From the NCBI RefSeq assembly GCF_002250835.2, contig NZ_NOJY02000031.1, forward strand, positions 1 to 37,800: a DNA stretch of 37,800 nucleotides, written 5' to 3'. The translations under genes and the position numbers were made by a program. Below, one piece after another: positions 7,061 to 15,439 of this stretch. The DNA is from Romboutsia weinsteinii (GTDB taxonomy: Bacteria; Bacillota; Clostridia; Peptostreptococcales; Peptostreptococcaceae). Position 1 is the first letter of the stretch; every line of letters starts with the position of its first letter. A model generated the notes under the pieces. That model was not told the origin of the DNA. It did no database searches and saw only the letters and a list, made by a program, of their open reading frames with translations.

Positions 7061-7138
7061 TACTAAATATTCAGAATGTTATTAAGAGGACAATCATAGT
7101 ATTTAGTAAAAGATAAAATACTAGACAGTATTTTATCT
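7061..7138 (+). promoter_or_regulatory. Leader with nested inverted repeats before the SDR/P-protein operon
   Basis: TACTAAATA (7061-7069) pairs with TATTTAGTA (7100-7108). AGATAAAATACT (7111-7122) pairs perfectly with AGTATTTTATCT (7127-7138) over a 4-base loop, ending just before the AAGGAGG ribosome binding site. Related AGTATTT segments could pair alternatively. It may be an operator or an RNA switch. I see none of the conserved elements of a glycine riboswitch. Confidence 0.55.
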
Positions 7139-7153
7139 AAAAAGGAGGATACT

Positions 7154-7933
7154 ATGTTAGAAAAAAGAGGAGTACTAGATCTAAGTAACAAAGTAGCTGT
7201 AGTTACAGGAGCAGCATCAGGAATAGGACTAGCTACATCACAACTACTATCGGAATATGGTGCAAAAGTAATGCTACTAGATATAAATGAAGATGGAGAA
7301 AAAGAGGCTCAAAAGATTGTAGAAGAAGGAAGAGAAGCCAAATTCTTTAAATGTAATGTAACTTCACATGATAATTGTAAGGAAGTTATATCTCAAATAG
7401 AAAAAGACTATGGAAGAATAGATATATTGTTTAATAATGCTGGTGTAACTGTAAGAAAAACAGTGGTAGAGCTAGAAGAAAAAGAATGGGACTTTGTAAT
7501 AGGTGTAGGGCTTAAAGGAACATACTTACTATCTAAATTTGCAATACCAGTGATGGCTAAAAATGGTGGTGGAAGCATAATAAACACAGGTTCAGGATGG
7601 GGTCTAAAAGGTGGAGATAAGGCAGCAGCTTACTGTGCTATGAAAGGTGGAATAGTAAACCTAACTCGTGCAATGGCAATAGATCATGGAAAAGATAATA
7701 TAAGAGTAAACACTGTAAACCCAGGAGACACTGCTACAAACATGCTACAAGAAGAAGGAAATCAATTAGGATTTGAAAGGGACGAGTTCTTCAAAGATTC
7801 TGCAGTTGGTAGACCTCTTGAAAGAATAGGATTACCAGAAGATATAGCAAAAACAGTACTTTACCTATCAAGTGACCTATCATCTTGGGTAACAGGAGCA
7901 GCAATAGTAGTTGATGGTGGGGGAATAGCATAA
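7154..7933 (+). CDS. Short-chain dehydrogenase/reductase (SDR)
   Basis: A 259-residue classical SDR, expected to oxidise or reduce an alcohol/ketone with NAD(P). Visible motifs are the cofactor turn TGAASGIG (18-25), NNAG (about 94-97), the catalytic Ser in TGSGW (about 146) and the YCAMK pair Y160/K164. The PGDTATNM segment and the C-terminal VVDGGG are typical of the family. AAGGAGG precedes the ATG. It is the first gene of a five-gene operon with two P-protein-like subunits, so it probably acts on a hydroxy-amino acid or an amino-alcohol-derived intermediate; the substrate cannot be read from sequence. Annotation as FabG would be misleading. Confidence 0.88.
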   Translation: MLEKRGVLDLSNKVAVVTGAASGIGLATSQLLSEYGAKVMLLDINEDGEKEAQKIVEEGREAKFFKCNVTSHDNCKEVISQIEKDYGRIDILFNNAGVTVRKTVVELEEKEWDFVIGVGLKGTYLLSKFAIPVMAKNGGGSIINTGSGWGLKGGDKAAAYCAMKGGIVNLTRAMAIDHGKDNIRVNTVNPGDTATNMLQEEGNQLGFERDEFFKDSAVGRPLERIGLPEDIAKTVLYLSSDLSSWVTGAAIVVDGGGIA

Positions 7934-7973
7934 GAATTATTAATTCTTTAAATATATAATAGGGGGTAATAAA

Positions 7974-9371
7974 ATGTCTATAAAAGGCTTAAATTCACAT
8001 CCATATATTCCAAACTCAGTAAAAGAAGTACAAGATGAAATGCTAAAAGAAATAGGACTAAGTTCTTTAGAAGAGTTACATAGTGAAGTACCAGAAGAAA
8101 TAAAATTAAAAAGAGAAATGAACATACCAAAAGCAATCCATTCTGAATACGCTCTAAAAAATCATATAGAAAAATTATTAAAGAAAAATGTTACTTGTGA
8201 AGATAATTTAAACTTCTTAGGATATGGATGCTATCAACATTATATACCAGCTGTATGTGATGAAGTAAATACAAGATCAGAATTTCTAACAGCTTATGGT
8301 GGAGAACCATACAATGATTTTGGAAGATTTCAAAGTTTATTTGAATATGAAAGCTTAGTTGGAGAATTAGTAGATATGGATGTAGTAAGTGTTCCTACTT
8401 TTGATTTATCTCAAGCTGCTTCAACTGCAGTAAGAATGGCATCAAGAATAAATGAAAGAAAAGAAGCACTAGTTCCAAGAACTATACATAAAGAAAGATT
8501 TTTAGTTATGAAAAATTACTGTGATCCAGATATAAGCTTTACATTTGTAGACTATGATGAAGAAACAGGATTACTAGATTTAGAAGACTTAAAATCTAAA
8601 ATTAATGAAAACGTTTGTGCGATTTACATAGAAAATCCTACTGCCCTAGGTTTTATAGAAACTCAAGGACAAGAAATATCAGATATAGCTCATAACGTGG
8701 GAGCTATAAGTATAGTAGGAGTTGATCCAATATCACTAGGTGTAATTACTCCACCTAGCCAATATGGTGCAGATATAGTAGTAGGAGATTTACAAGTTTT
8801 AGGTAATCATATGAACTTTGGTGGTGGTCAATCAGGATTTATATCTACAAGAGATGAAGAAAAATTTGTTATGGAATATCCATCTAGACTATTTGGTATA
8901 GCACCAACTGATGTAGAAGGTGAGTATGGATTTGGAGATGTCGCATATGATAGAACATCTTTTGGTCATCTAAGAGAAAAAGGTAAAGAGTTTGTTGGAA
9001 CTCAATCAGCACTACTTGGAATAACTGCAGGTGTATATTTGTCACTTATGGGGCCTAAAGGAATGTATGAAGTTGGACAAAGTATAATGCAAAATTGCCA
9101 ATATGCAGCTAAAAAACTAAGTGAAATTAAAGGAGTTAATATAAGATTTAAGTCTCCTTTCTTTAAAGAATTTGTACTTGATTTTAATGAAACTAATAAG
9201 ACAGTAAACGAAATAAACAATGAATTATTGAAAAGAAATATATTTGCTGGAAAAAATCTAAGTGAAGATTACAAAGAGTTAGGTCAATCAGCATTATATT
9301 GTGTAACAGAAATACACACAAAAGAAATGATAGATACGTTAGTTGAAGAGTTAAAAGATATATTAAATTAA
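7974..9371 (+). CDS. Diverged glycine decarboxylase P-protein subunit 1 (GcvPA-like)
   Basis: At 465 residues it has the length and order of GcvPA: N-terminal HPYIPNSVKEVQDEMLKEIG, the LNFLGYGCYQHYIPAV region (about 80-95), EFLTAY and FEYESLVGELVDMDV. As in all subunit-1 proteins there is no PLP lysine. Two segments that are usually near invariant differ: the YTPYQPEISQG region is replaced by YGGEPYNDFGRFQ, and the YDGATA region by FDLSQAAST. In known P-proteins these line the active site, so a changed substrate or acceptor is likely (inference). It is followed 51 bases later by the subunit-2 gene. No gcvH, gcvT or lpd gene is nearby. Confidence 0.85.
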   Translation: MSIKGLNSHPYIPNSVKEVQDEMLKEIGLSSLEELHSEVPEEIKLKREMNIPKAIHSEYALKNHIEKLLKKNVTCEDNLNFLGYGCYQHYIPAVCDEVNTRSEFLTAYGGEPYNDFGRFQSLFEYESLVGELVDMDVVSVPTFDLSQAASTAVRMASRINERKEALVPRTIHKERFLVMKNYCDPDISFTFVDYDEETGLLDLEDLKSKINENVCAIYIENPTALGFIETQGQEISDIAHNVGAISIVGVDPISLGVITPPSQYGADIVVGDLQVLGNHMNFGGGQSGFISTRDEEKFVMEYPSRLFGIAPTDVEGEYGFGDVAYDRTSFGHLREKGKEFVGTQSALLGITAGVYLSLMGPKGMYEVGQSIMQNCQYAAKKLSEIKGVNIRFKSPFFKEFVLDFNETNKTVNEINNELLKRNIFAGKNLSEDYKELGQSALYCVTEIHTKEMIDTLVEELKDILN

Positions 9372-9422
9372 AATGAGCAAAGCAAATTTTTTAAAAAGAA
9401 AGTAAAAAGAAAGGATGATAAT

Positions 9423-10994
9423 ATGAATACTATAGATAGAAGTAGTAAAGTTAGAAACTTTCATCAAGCGAAATGGGATGAGCCGATAATATTTGAATTA
9501 TCTAAAGAGGGAGAAAGAGGCGTAATACCTCCATACGCAGAAGATGAAGTTGTTGAAAGTATAGGGGATGGAATCAGTGTTCTTCCACAAAGCCTTAGAA
9601 GAAAAAATATAGATCTACCAGAAATAGCTCAACATAGAGTATTAAGACACTACTTAAGACTTTCACAACAAACACTAGGAGCAGATCTAAACGTAGAAAT
9701 AGGTCAAGGAACTTGTACTGTAAAATACAGTCCTAAAATAAATGAAAAATTAGCAAGAATGCCTCAAATGAGCGAACTTCACCCACATCAAGATGAAAGA
9801 AGTGTTCAAGGAATACTTGAAATAATGAGTAAAACAGAAGAATATATGAAAGAAATATCTGGTATGGATAGATTCACATTCCAGCCAAGTGGTGGAAGTC
9901 AGGCTATAATGACTATGGCATCTTTAGTTAGAGCATATCATGATAAAAATGGAGACTCAGATATAAAAGATGAAATAATAACTACAATATACTCGCATCC
10001 ATCAGATGCAGCAGCTCCAGCAGTAAAAGGATATAAAATAATAAAAATATTCCCAGATGAAAATGGATACCCAGACTTTGAGGCATTCAAAGAGGCAGTA
10101 TCTGAAAGAACAGCTGCATTTATAGTGGCAAACCCTGAAGATACAGGAGTATTCAACCCAAGAGTAAAAGAATTTACAGATTTAGTTCACAGTGTTGGTG
10201 GACTTTGTTGTTATGACCAAGCAAATGCAAATGGACTTTTAGGTGTTACTAGAGCTAAGGAAGCTGGATTTGATATGTGTTTCTTTAACATACATAAGAC
10301 ATTCTCAGCTCCTCATGGATGTGGAGGTCCAGCAACAGGTGCAGTAGGAGTAGTTGAAAAGGTATCTAAATTCCTACCTTGCCCACTAGTAGATTACAAC
10401 AAAGAGGAGGACAAATACTTCTTAAACTACAACTTAGAGGACAGTATAGGAAGAGTTAGAATGTTTAGTGGAGTACCTCAAGTTGTACTAAAAGCATATG
10501 CTTGGATGAGAAGCTTAGGTCCAGATGGATTATATGAAGTTGCAAAAATTGCAGTACTAAATAATAACTATCTATACAATAAACTAATGCAGCATAAATC
10601 AGTAGACGCTCCATACATAAGAGGAAAACAAAGAATAGAGCAAGTAAGATATACTCTTGAAAAACTAAAAGATGATACAGGTGTTTCAACAGCAGATGTA
10701 CAAAGAAGAATGATGGACTTTGGAATGCACTACTGGACTAGTCATCATCCATACTACGTAGAAGAGCCAGTAACACTAGAGCCTACAGAAACTCCATCTA
10801 AGGAAGATATAGATGAGTATATAAATACACTTACTTATGTACTTGATGAAGCGTATGAAGATTCAAGTATAGCAATAAATGCGCCATATAGAAGTAGTAT
10901 TCACAAGGTTGATGAATCAGAGCTTGATGATAGTGATAAATGGGCTATAACTTGGAGAGCATACAAGAAGAAAAATACTCTTGTAAAAGCTTAA
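9423..10994 (+). CDS. Diverged glycine decarboxylase P-protein subunit 2 (GcvPB-like), PLP enzyme
   Basis: The 523-residue protein carries the PLP lysine K292 in FNIHKTFSAPHG, followed by CGGPATGAVGV, where canonical proteins have GGGPG-GPVGV. FQPSGGSQAIMT (about 158-169) and HPSDAAAPA match the family fold, as do EPTETPSKEDID and INAPYR near the C-terminus. The signature DFG-HPPTVYFP is changed to DFGMHYWTSHHPYYV. It is about 35 residues longer than usual GcvPB, mostly at the ends. It should form a heterodimer or heterotetramer with the preceding subunit and decarboxylate or otherwise process an amino acid, but probably not glycine with lipoyl-H-protein. AAAGGATGATAATATG provides the start. 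Confidence 0.85.
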   Translation: MNTIDRSSKVRNFHQAKWDEPIIFELSKEGERGVIPPYAEDEVVESIGDGISVLPQSLRRKNIDLPEIAQHRVLRHYLRLSQQTLGADLNVEIGQGTCTVKYSPKINEKLARMPQMSELHPHQDERSVQGILEIMSKTEEYMKEISGMDRFTFQPSGGSQAIMTMASLVRAYHDKNGDSDIKDEIITTIYSHPSDAAAPAVKGYKIIKIFPDENGYPDFEAFKEAVSERTAAFIVANPEDTGVFNPRVKEFTDLVHSVGGLCCYDQANANGLLGVTRAKEAGFDMCFFNIHKTFSAPHGCGGPATGAVGVVEKVSKFLPCPLVDYNKEEDKYFLNYNLEDSIGRVRMFSGVPQVVLKAYAWMRSLGPDGLYEVAKIAVLNNNYLYNKLMQHKSVDAPYIRGKQRIEQVRYTLEKLKDDTGVSTADVQRRMMDFGMHYWTSHHPYYVEEPVTLEPTETPSKEDIDEYINTLTYVLDEAYEDSSIAINAPYRSSIHKVDESELDDSDKWAITWRAYKKKNTLVKA

Positions 10995-11020
10995 TCAGTA
11001 AAAATAAATAAATCTATTAT

Positions 11021-11066
11021 TATAGGCACATTATGAATATAAAAATCTTTCATAGATGTGTCTATA
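11021..11066 (+). promoter_or_regulatory. Long hairpin inside the operon
   Basis: The arms starting TATAGGCACATTATGAA (11021-11037) and ending TTTCATAGATGTGTCTATA (11048-11066) form about 17 pairs with one bulge and a 10-base loop. It lies between the subunit-2 and kinase-like genes and is followed by a short AATTTTAT run. It may be an attenuator or RNA processing/stability element that lowers expression of the distal genes. Confidence 0.55.
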
Positions 11067-11094
11067 ATTTTATACAAAAGAGAGGGAGATTTTT

Positions 11095-12210
11095 TTGATA
11101 GAGATTGGTCTTATAGTAAATCCTATAGCTGGAATGGGTGGAAGTGTAGGTCTTAAAGGAACAGATGGAGAAGACGTATTAAATAAAGCTATCAGTTTAG
11201 GGTCAAAACCTAAAGCAAATATAAAAGCAAAAAGAGCTTTGGAGGAACTTTTTTCTCTAAAAAAAGAAATAAAGATCCTAACATGCTCTGAAGATATGGG
11301 CGAAAATGAAGCTAGAGAATTAGGGTATAATGTAGAAGTAATATTTAATAAAAACAAAGGTAAAACAAGTAGTGAAGACACAATATCTGCATGTAAACTA
11401 ATGATAGACAGAAATATAAAAATATTATTATTTGTTGGTGGAGATGGCACAGCAAGAGATATTTATAAAGGTGTAGGTGATAGTTTAGTTACAATTGGAA
11501 TACCAGCAGGTGTAAAAATTCACTCACCAGTATATGCCATAAATCCTAAAATAGGTGGAGAAACTACCCTAAAATACATAAAGGGTAATATAAAAGGTTT
11601 TTCTAAAAAAGAAGTGGTAGATATTGATGAAGCAGAGTATAGGCTAGGAAAAGTAAACACTAAACTTTATGGATATTTAAATGTGCCAAATGAAAAAAGG
11701 TCAATGCAAAATAAAAAAGCTCCAACTCCTTTAAGTGAAGAAGCATCACAAAGGGCTATAGGATTATATATAACAGATTATATGAAAGAAGATGTAGTAT
11801 ACATAATAGGACCAGGAACGACAACAAGAGCTGTACTGGATACTTTAAATCTAGAAAGTACACTGCTTGGAGTTGATATAATAAAAAATAAAAGAATATT
11901 AAGGTTAGATGCTAACGAAAATGATATATTACAAATTGCAAAAGACAACAATTGTAAGTTAGTAATAACACCTACAGGAGGGCAAGGATACTTATTAGGA
12001 AGAGGAAATCAACAAATAAGTGCAAATGTAATAAGAGAAGTCGGACGAGATAATATAATCGTAGTATCAACCTTATATAAATTACAAAGTTTAAAATTTC
12101 AACCTCTATATGTAGATACATTTAGTGAAGAAGTAGATAATTTACTAAATGGATACATGAAAATAGTAGTAGGATATAAGGATGAAATAGTTTATCCGGT
12201 TAGAAAGTAG
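11095..12210 (+). CDS. AcoX/ATP-NAD kinase-like protein (COG3199 type)
   Basis: A 371-residue protein starting at TTG (11095) behind GAGGGAGA. The N-terminus GLIVNPIAGMGGSVGLKGTDG and the nucleotide-binding GGDGTARDI (about 115-123) are those of the NAD-kinase superfamily branch that includes AcoX of acetoin operons. TPTGGQGYLLGRGNQQIS (about 299-316) and VVSTLYKLQSLK follow, also family features. COG3199 members are predicted kinases whose true substrates are mostly unknown. In catabolic operons they accompany dehydrogenases, so a role in cofactor supply or in phosphorylating an intermediate is plausible. It sits between the P-protein-like and transporter genes and is clearly part of the operon. 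Confidence 0.82.
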   Translation: MIEIGLIVNPIAGMGGSVGLKGTDGEDVLNKAISLGSKPKANIKAKRALEELFSLKKEIKILTCSEDMGENEARELGYNVEVIFNKNKGKTSSEDTISACKLMIDRNIKILLFVGGDGTARDIYKGVGDSLVTIGIPAGVKIHSPVYAINPKIGGETTLKYIKGNIKGFSKKEVVDIDEAEYRLGKVNTKLYGYLNVPNEKRSMQNKKAPTPLSEEASQRAIGLYITDYMKEDVVYIIGPGTTTRAVLDTLNLESTLLGVDIIKNKRILRLDANENDILQIAKDNNCKLVITPTGGQGYLLGRGNQQISANVIREVGRDNIIVVSTLYKLQSLKFQPLYVDTFSEEVDNLLNGYMKIVVGYKDEIVYPVRK

Positions 12211-12255
12211 CTATTAAAAAAACTCCTATTAATAAAATAATAAGGAGGATTATTT

Positions 12256-13821
12256 ATGGAAGGGAACTATGGAATATTGGCATTAGTACCAGCTATTATT
12301 GCTATTGCAATGTGCTTTAAGACAAAGATGGTTATACCGTCATTGTTTGCTGGTGTATTTGCATCAGGACTTATAATAAATAAAGGAAATATTTTCTCAG
12401 CTACATCTTTTTCTCTTGATACAATTGTAAATCAGTTATGCGACCCAGGAAATGCAAAACTTATAATGTTTACAATGTTTATGGGAGTAGGAATATCTTT
12501 TATATGGAAAATGGGTGGAAGTAGAGCACTTTCTATATGGGCAAGAAAGAAAATAAAAAGTAGAAGAACAGTTGGAATAGGTGCATGGATTTTAGGTATG
12601 TGTATAAGTATAAATGACTGTTTAATAGCTGCAATCGATGGTAACGTATTTAGAGATATAGCAAAGGAAGAAAGAATATCTTCTGAGAAATTCTCTTATA
12701 TACTAGACTCTACAGCAGCTCCTTCAGCTTCACTTTTCATATCAGATTGGATAGCTTTTCAAATAGGTATGATAAGTCAAGGGTTAGCTGCTGCAGGAAT
12801 TGCAGTAAGCCCTATGAAAGCATACATAAGCAGTATACCTTATAATATGTATGCTATATTTACTTTAGTATTTGTTGGGATGATTGTAATAACAGGTCTT
12901 GACTATGGTCCAATGTTAAAAGCAGAGAGAAGAGCTATGAAAACTGGGAAGTTTTGTAGTGATGAAGCCCAACCAATGCTAGATGTTAGTAGCGAGCTTG
13001 GAGAGCCAAAGGATGTCAAACCAAGACTTGCTACATTCATAATTCCGTTTATAGCAATGATAATTACTACAATATTTGGGTTTATATATACAGGTAGAGC
13101 AGGAGTAGGCTTTATGGGAATTCTAGAAAATGCAGATGCAGTAACAGCTCTTTTGTGGGGTTCATTTGCAATGGCTATAAGTGGTGTTACTCTTGCGCTT
13201 GTATATAAAATTATGGACTTTAAAGAAACTATGGATACTTTTATGGATGGATTAAAACTAATGGTACTAACAGCTGCAATTCTACTTATGGCATGGTCAC
13301 TTGGAGAAGTAACAAAGCAAATGGGTCTTGCAGGCTTTTTAGTTGGGGCATTAGGTGATGCAGTTCCAGCATGGATTCTTCCTATAGTAATATTCTTACT
13401 TGGAATGATAGTATCATTTGCAACAGGAACATCATGGGGAACTATGGCTATAATTACACCTATAGCTATACCATTAGTTTATCAAGTTACAGGTGATGCT
13501 ACATTTGCAATGGCAGTTCCAGGAATGGCCCTATCTGGTGCAATATTTGGAGATCACTGCTCTCCAATATCTGATACTACAGTTATGGCATCAATATTTG
13601 CAGGTGCCGACCATATAGATCATGTAAGAACTCAAATACCATATGGTCTTACAGTATCAAGTGTGGTTTTTATAATATTATTATTAATAGGTATATTTAG
13701 ATTAAAACCATATGTATTTTTACCTCTTGGGATACTAATGTTATTTGTTATTGTTTATATCATGAATAAAATTAATTCTAGAAATTTAAAAGATGATGAT
13801 CTAGTAGTTGATAAAGAATAA
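12256..13821 (+). CDS. NhaC-family Na+-coupled transporter
   Basis: A 521-residue polytopic membrane protein with about 11-12 hydrophobic segments. SFATGTSWGTMAIITPIAIP (about 391-410) and the family hallmark GDHCSPISDTTVMAS (about 434-448) place it in the NhaC group. That group includes Na+/H+ antiporters but also Na+-driven carriers such as malate/lactate exchangers. As the last gene of a catabolic operon it is more likely the importer or exchanger of the pathway's substrate and product than a salt-stress antiporter (inference). AAGGAGGAT precedes the ATG, 45 bases after the kinase-like stop. Confidence 0.87.
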   Translation: MEGNYGILALVPAIIAIAMCFKTKMVIPSLFAGVFASGLIINKGNIFSATSFSLDTIVNQLCDPGNAKLIMFTMFMGVGISFIWKMGGSRALSIWARKKIKSRRTVGIGAWILGMCISINDCLIAAIDGNVFRDIAKEERISSEKFSYILDSTAAPSASLFISDWIAFQIGMISQGLAAAGIAVSPMKAYISSIPYNMYAIFTLVFVGMIVITGLDYGPMLKAERRAMKTGKFCSDEAQPMLDVSSELGEPKDVKPRLATFIIPFIAMIITTIFGFIYTGRAGVGFMGILENADAVTALLWGSFAMAISGVTLALVYKIMDFKETMDTFMDGLKLMVLTAAILLMAWSLGEVTKQMGLAGFLVGALGDAVPAWILPIVIFLLGMIVSFATGTSWGTMAIITPIAIPLVYQVTGDATFAMAVPGMALSGAIFGDHCSPISDTTVMASIFAGADHIDHVRTQIPYGLTVSSVVFIILLLIGIFRLKPYVFLPLGILMLFVIVYIMNKINSRNLKDDDLVVDKE

Positions 13822-13832
13822 AATGTAAAGGG

Positions 13833-13885
13833 GGGCGTTGCAAAATGATTAAAGTTAATCATGAGCGACAGCCCTTTTGTTTCTT
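13833..13885 (+). terminator. Rho-independent terminator of the SDR/P-protein operon
   Basis: GGGCGTTGC (13833-13841) pairs with GCGACAGCCC (13865-13874) with one bulge. An inner ATGATTA/TAATCAT hairpin extends the stem, and TTTTGTTTC follows. It starts 12 bases after the transporter stop. Confidence 0.8.
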
Positions 13886-13934
13886 GAGCAATAAAGATAG
13901 AGAGTATTAAATAAATATACACTCCCTAAATATG

Positions 13935-14522
13935 TTAAAATATAAGTTTTTTCATAGTATCATTCCAGAGTATATCACTTATACACCACTTATTATCTAT
14001 TTTAGTTGTAGTAACAATAACTTCTGTTGATTTATACGGTCCCATAGAAGTTGCCCAATTGAAATTGATAGTAGATTTGTATTTAGAAGAATTTATTTTT
14101 TCTAAATTTACAACATTATAACTTTATACCCATGGACTTGAGTAGCCAGTTACCCAAGAAGAAAGGCGTTGAGATTTAGATAGCTCTTCTTTAAATTTAT
14201 ATTTCATGTCATCACATAAAACATAATATTGTAAATATCCATTTCTTGTTTGTATACCTTTTGACCATATATTTACAGCATCATCTGGTGTAGTAGCTCC
14301 TAATTCCCTCAATGCATCCTTAAGCATATCAATAGTTCCCTCAAGTGTTTCAATTTTATACTTAAGCTGAATATTTTCATCTTTTAAATCATTATTTGAA
14401 ATATATTCAGCACTACAAATTAGATTTCTATTGGGGTGTTGGATATAACTAAATAATAACATTGTAGTTGTAGTTATTATTAAAAATGAATAAATAAATT
14501 TATTTTTAAACATGTTATACAT
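13935..14522 (-). pseudogene. Anchored/lipoprotein-like gene broken by an in-frame stop
   Basis: The leftward frame from ATG 14522 gives an N-terminal hydrophobic segment (about residues 9-27), a coiled-coil-like stretch (LKDENIQLKYKIETLEGTID) and a globular part with TPDDAVNIWSKGIQTRNG, ending SSPWV at a TAA (14124-14126). The same frame then runs on for 62 more codons (SYNVVNLEKINSSKYKS..., KIDNKWCISDILW) to a stop at 13935. So one nonsense codon splits a protein of about 195 residues. Related NTF2-like secreted proteins often end in a similar strand. A dispersed 32-bp palindrome and TATAAT (14586-14581) lie upstream, so it may still be transcribed. Confidence 0.75.
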
Positions 14523-14599
14523 TCTCCAATTGACTTAAAATTTCAAACTGTATATATATTTATTCCAAGTAAATTTAATTATTATACACATCTAAAAAA

Positions 14600-14631
14600 G
14601 TGTATACTAAAACAGATTTTATTATGAAGAA
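14600..14631 (-). repeat. 32-bp dispersed palindrome, copy A1
   Basis: On the minus strand this copy contains AAAATCTGTTTTAGTATACAC, matching the family core CTGTTTTAGTG at most positions. It points toward the broken gene ending at 13935, and TATAAT begins 14 bases past its end. Confidence 0.65.
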
Positions 14632-14698
14632 TATTATTAGAAAAAGGATTTAACAGTAATTTTATCGTTTAGTATATCTATTTTGATATAACTTTTTA

Positions 14699-14730
14699 GT
14701 GTTCAAGAAAACATCTATTTTAGTGAACAC
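14699..14730 (+). repeat. 32-bp dispersed palindrome, copy A2
   Basis: The most symmetrical copy: AGTGTTCA (from 14698) and TGAACACT (to 14731) are perfect 8-bp arms around AGAAAACATCTATTTTAG. It points toward the GNAT gene at 14802, 71 bases downstream. Confidence 0.8.
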
Positions 14731-14753
14731 TACATAAAAATACTGATTAAATT

Positions 14754-14767
14754 TTCTGATATACTTA
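14754..14767 (+). promoter_or_regulatory. Extended -10 promoter of the GNAT gene
   Basis: TTCTGATATACTTA contains TGATATACT, an extended -10 (TGnTATACT). Fourteen bases nearly identical to it (TTCTGTTATACTTA) lie downstream of repeat copy B, exactly 10 bp closer to the repeat. No good -35 is visible, so the repeat may bind an activator. Confidence 0.55.
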
Positions 14768-14801
14768 TGTTAGATTTCAGATAAGAATTTAGGGGGATTT
14801 T

Positions 14802-15326
14802 ATGTATAATAATTTATGTTTACATGTACCATTATTAAAAGAACTTGATTATAGACAATGTATTTTAGCCCAACCTGAAACTATGTCTTATAATAAAGGT
14901 TATGAACTTGGGCTTGAAAATTATAATAATGACAATGGTTGCATTTATTTTGAAGAAAAATATTGGAATGAGTGGTATGATAAGTGGGTCAATGGTCAAC
15001 CTGATAAATACTATGCATACTTCAAAGATAAGATATCAGGAGAATTTGTTGGGGATATAAGTTTTAGGTATGAAGAAAGTAAAGATGCTCATTGTATTGG
15101 AATAGTTATTGAAGATAAACATAGAGGAAATGGATATAGTACAAAAGGATTAATACTACTTGCAGAAAAGGCATTTAATGATTTAGGAGTAGATAAGTTA
15201 AGAAATGATATACCTATCGAAAGAATATATGCAATAAAGGGTCACAAGAAAGCAGGATTTAAAGAGATTTGTATTAAAGATGGTCAATGCATACTAGTTT
15301 TATCAAAAGAAGACTTTAGCAAATAA
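14802..15326 (+). CDS. GNAT-family N-acetyltransferase
   Basis: This 174-residue protein would transfer an acetyl group from acetyl-CoA to an amine; substrate unknown. Features are an ISGEFVGDISFRYEESKD strand pair, the IGIVIEDKHRGNGYSTKGL acetyl-CoA loop (R-G-N-G-Y, about 107-111) and a C-terminal GHKKAGFKEICI. The N-terminal extension with two Tyr/Trp-rich helices (CIYFEEKYWNEWYDKWVNG) is typical of one clostridial GNAT subgroup. A GGGGGA site precedes the ATG. It is a single-gene unit with its own promoter and terminator in a region rich in acquired and decayed genes. Confidence 0.82.
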   Translation: MYNNLCLHVPLLKELDYRQCILAQPETMSYNKGYELGLENYNNDNGCIYFEEKYWNEWYDKWVNGQPDKYYAYFKDKISGEFVGDISFRYEESKDAHCIGIVIEDKHRGNGYSTKGLILLAEKAFNDLGVDKLRNDIPIERIYAIKGHKKAGFKEICIKDGQCILVLSKEDFSK

Positions 15327-15362
15327 ACATAATTATAAAAATCTATAAAATAGAAATTGAGA

Positions 15363-15393
15363 GAGCGATACATATTAAAAGTATTGTTCCTTT
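15363..15393 (+). terminator. Probable terminator after the GNAT gene
   Basis: GAGCGATAC (15363-15371) pairs with GTATTGTTC (15381-15389) with two G-U pairs and a 9-base loop, followed by CTTTAG. The U tract is weak. Confidence 0.4.
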
Positions 15394-15394
15394 A

Positions 15395-15426
15395 GTGTTC
15401 AATAAAGCATTTGTTTTAGTGGAGAC
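15395..15426 (+). repeat. 32-bp dispersed palindrome, copy B
   Basis: Contains GTGTTCAATAAAGCATTT and TGTTTTAGTGGAGAC. It points to the deaminase-like gene at 15503, with an extended -10 beginning 20 bases past its end. Confidence 0.8.
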
Positions 15427-15439
15427 TTAGTTTTAAAAA

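Noticed and set aside
7061..7138. Glycine riboswitch before the P-protein-like operon
   Set aside because: The conserved glycine-aptamer segments and the usual tandem layout are not seen; the region is too short.
7974..10994. Calling the pair gcvPA and gcvPB
   Set aside because: Fold and PLP lysine are kept, but key signature segments are replaced and no other glycine cleavage genes are nearby, so gene symbols would overstate the case.
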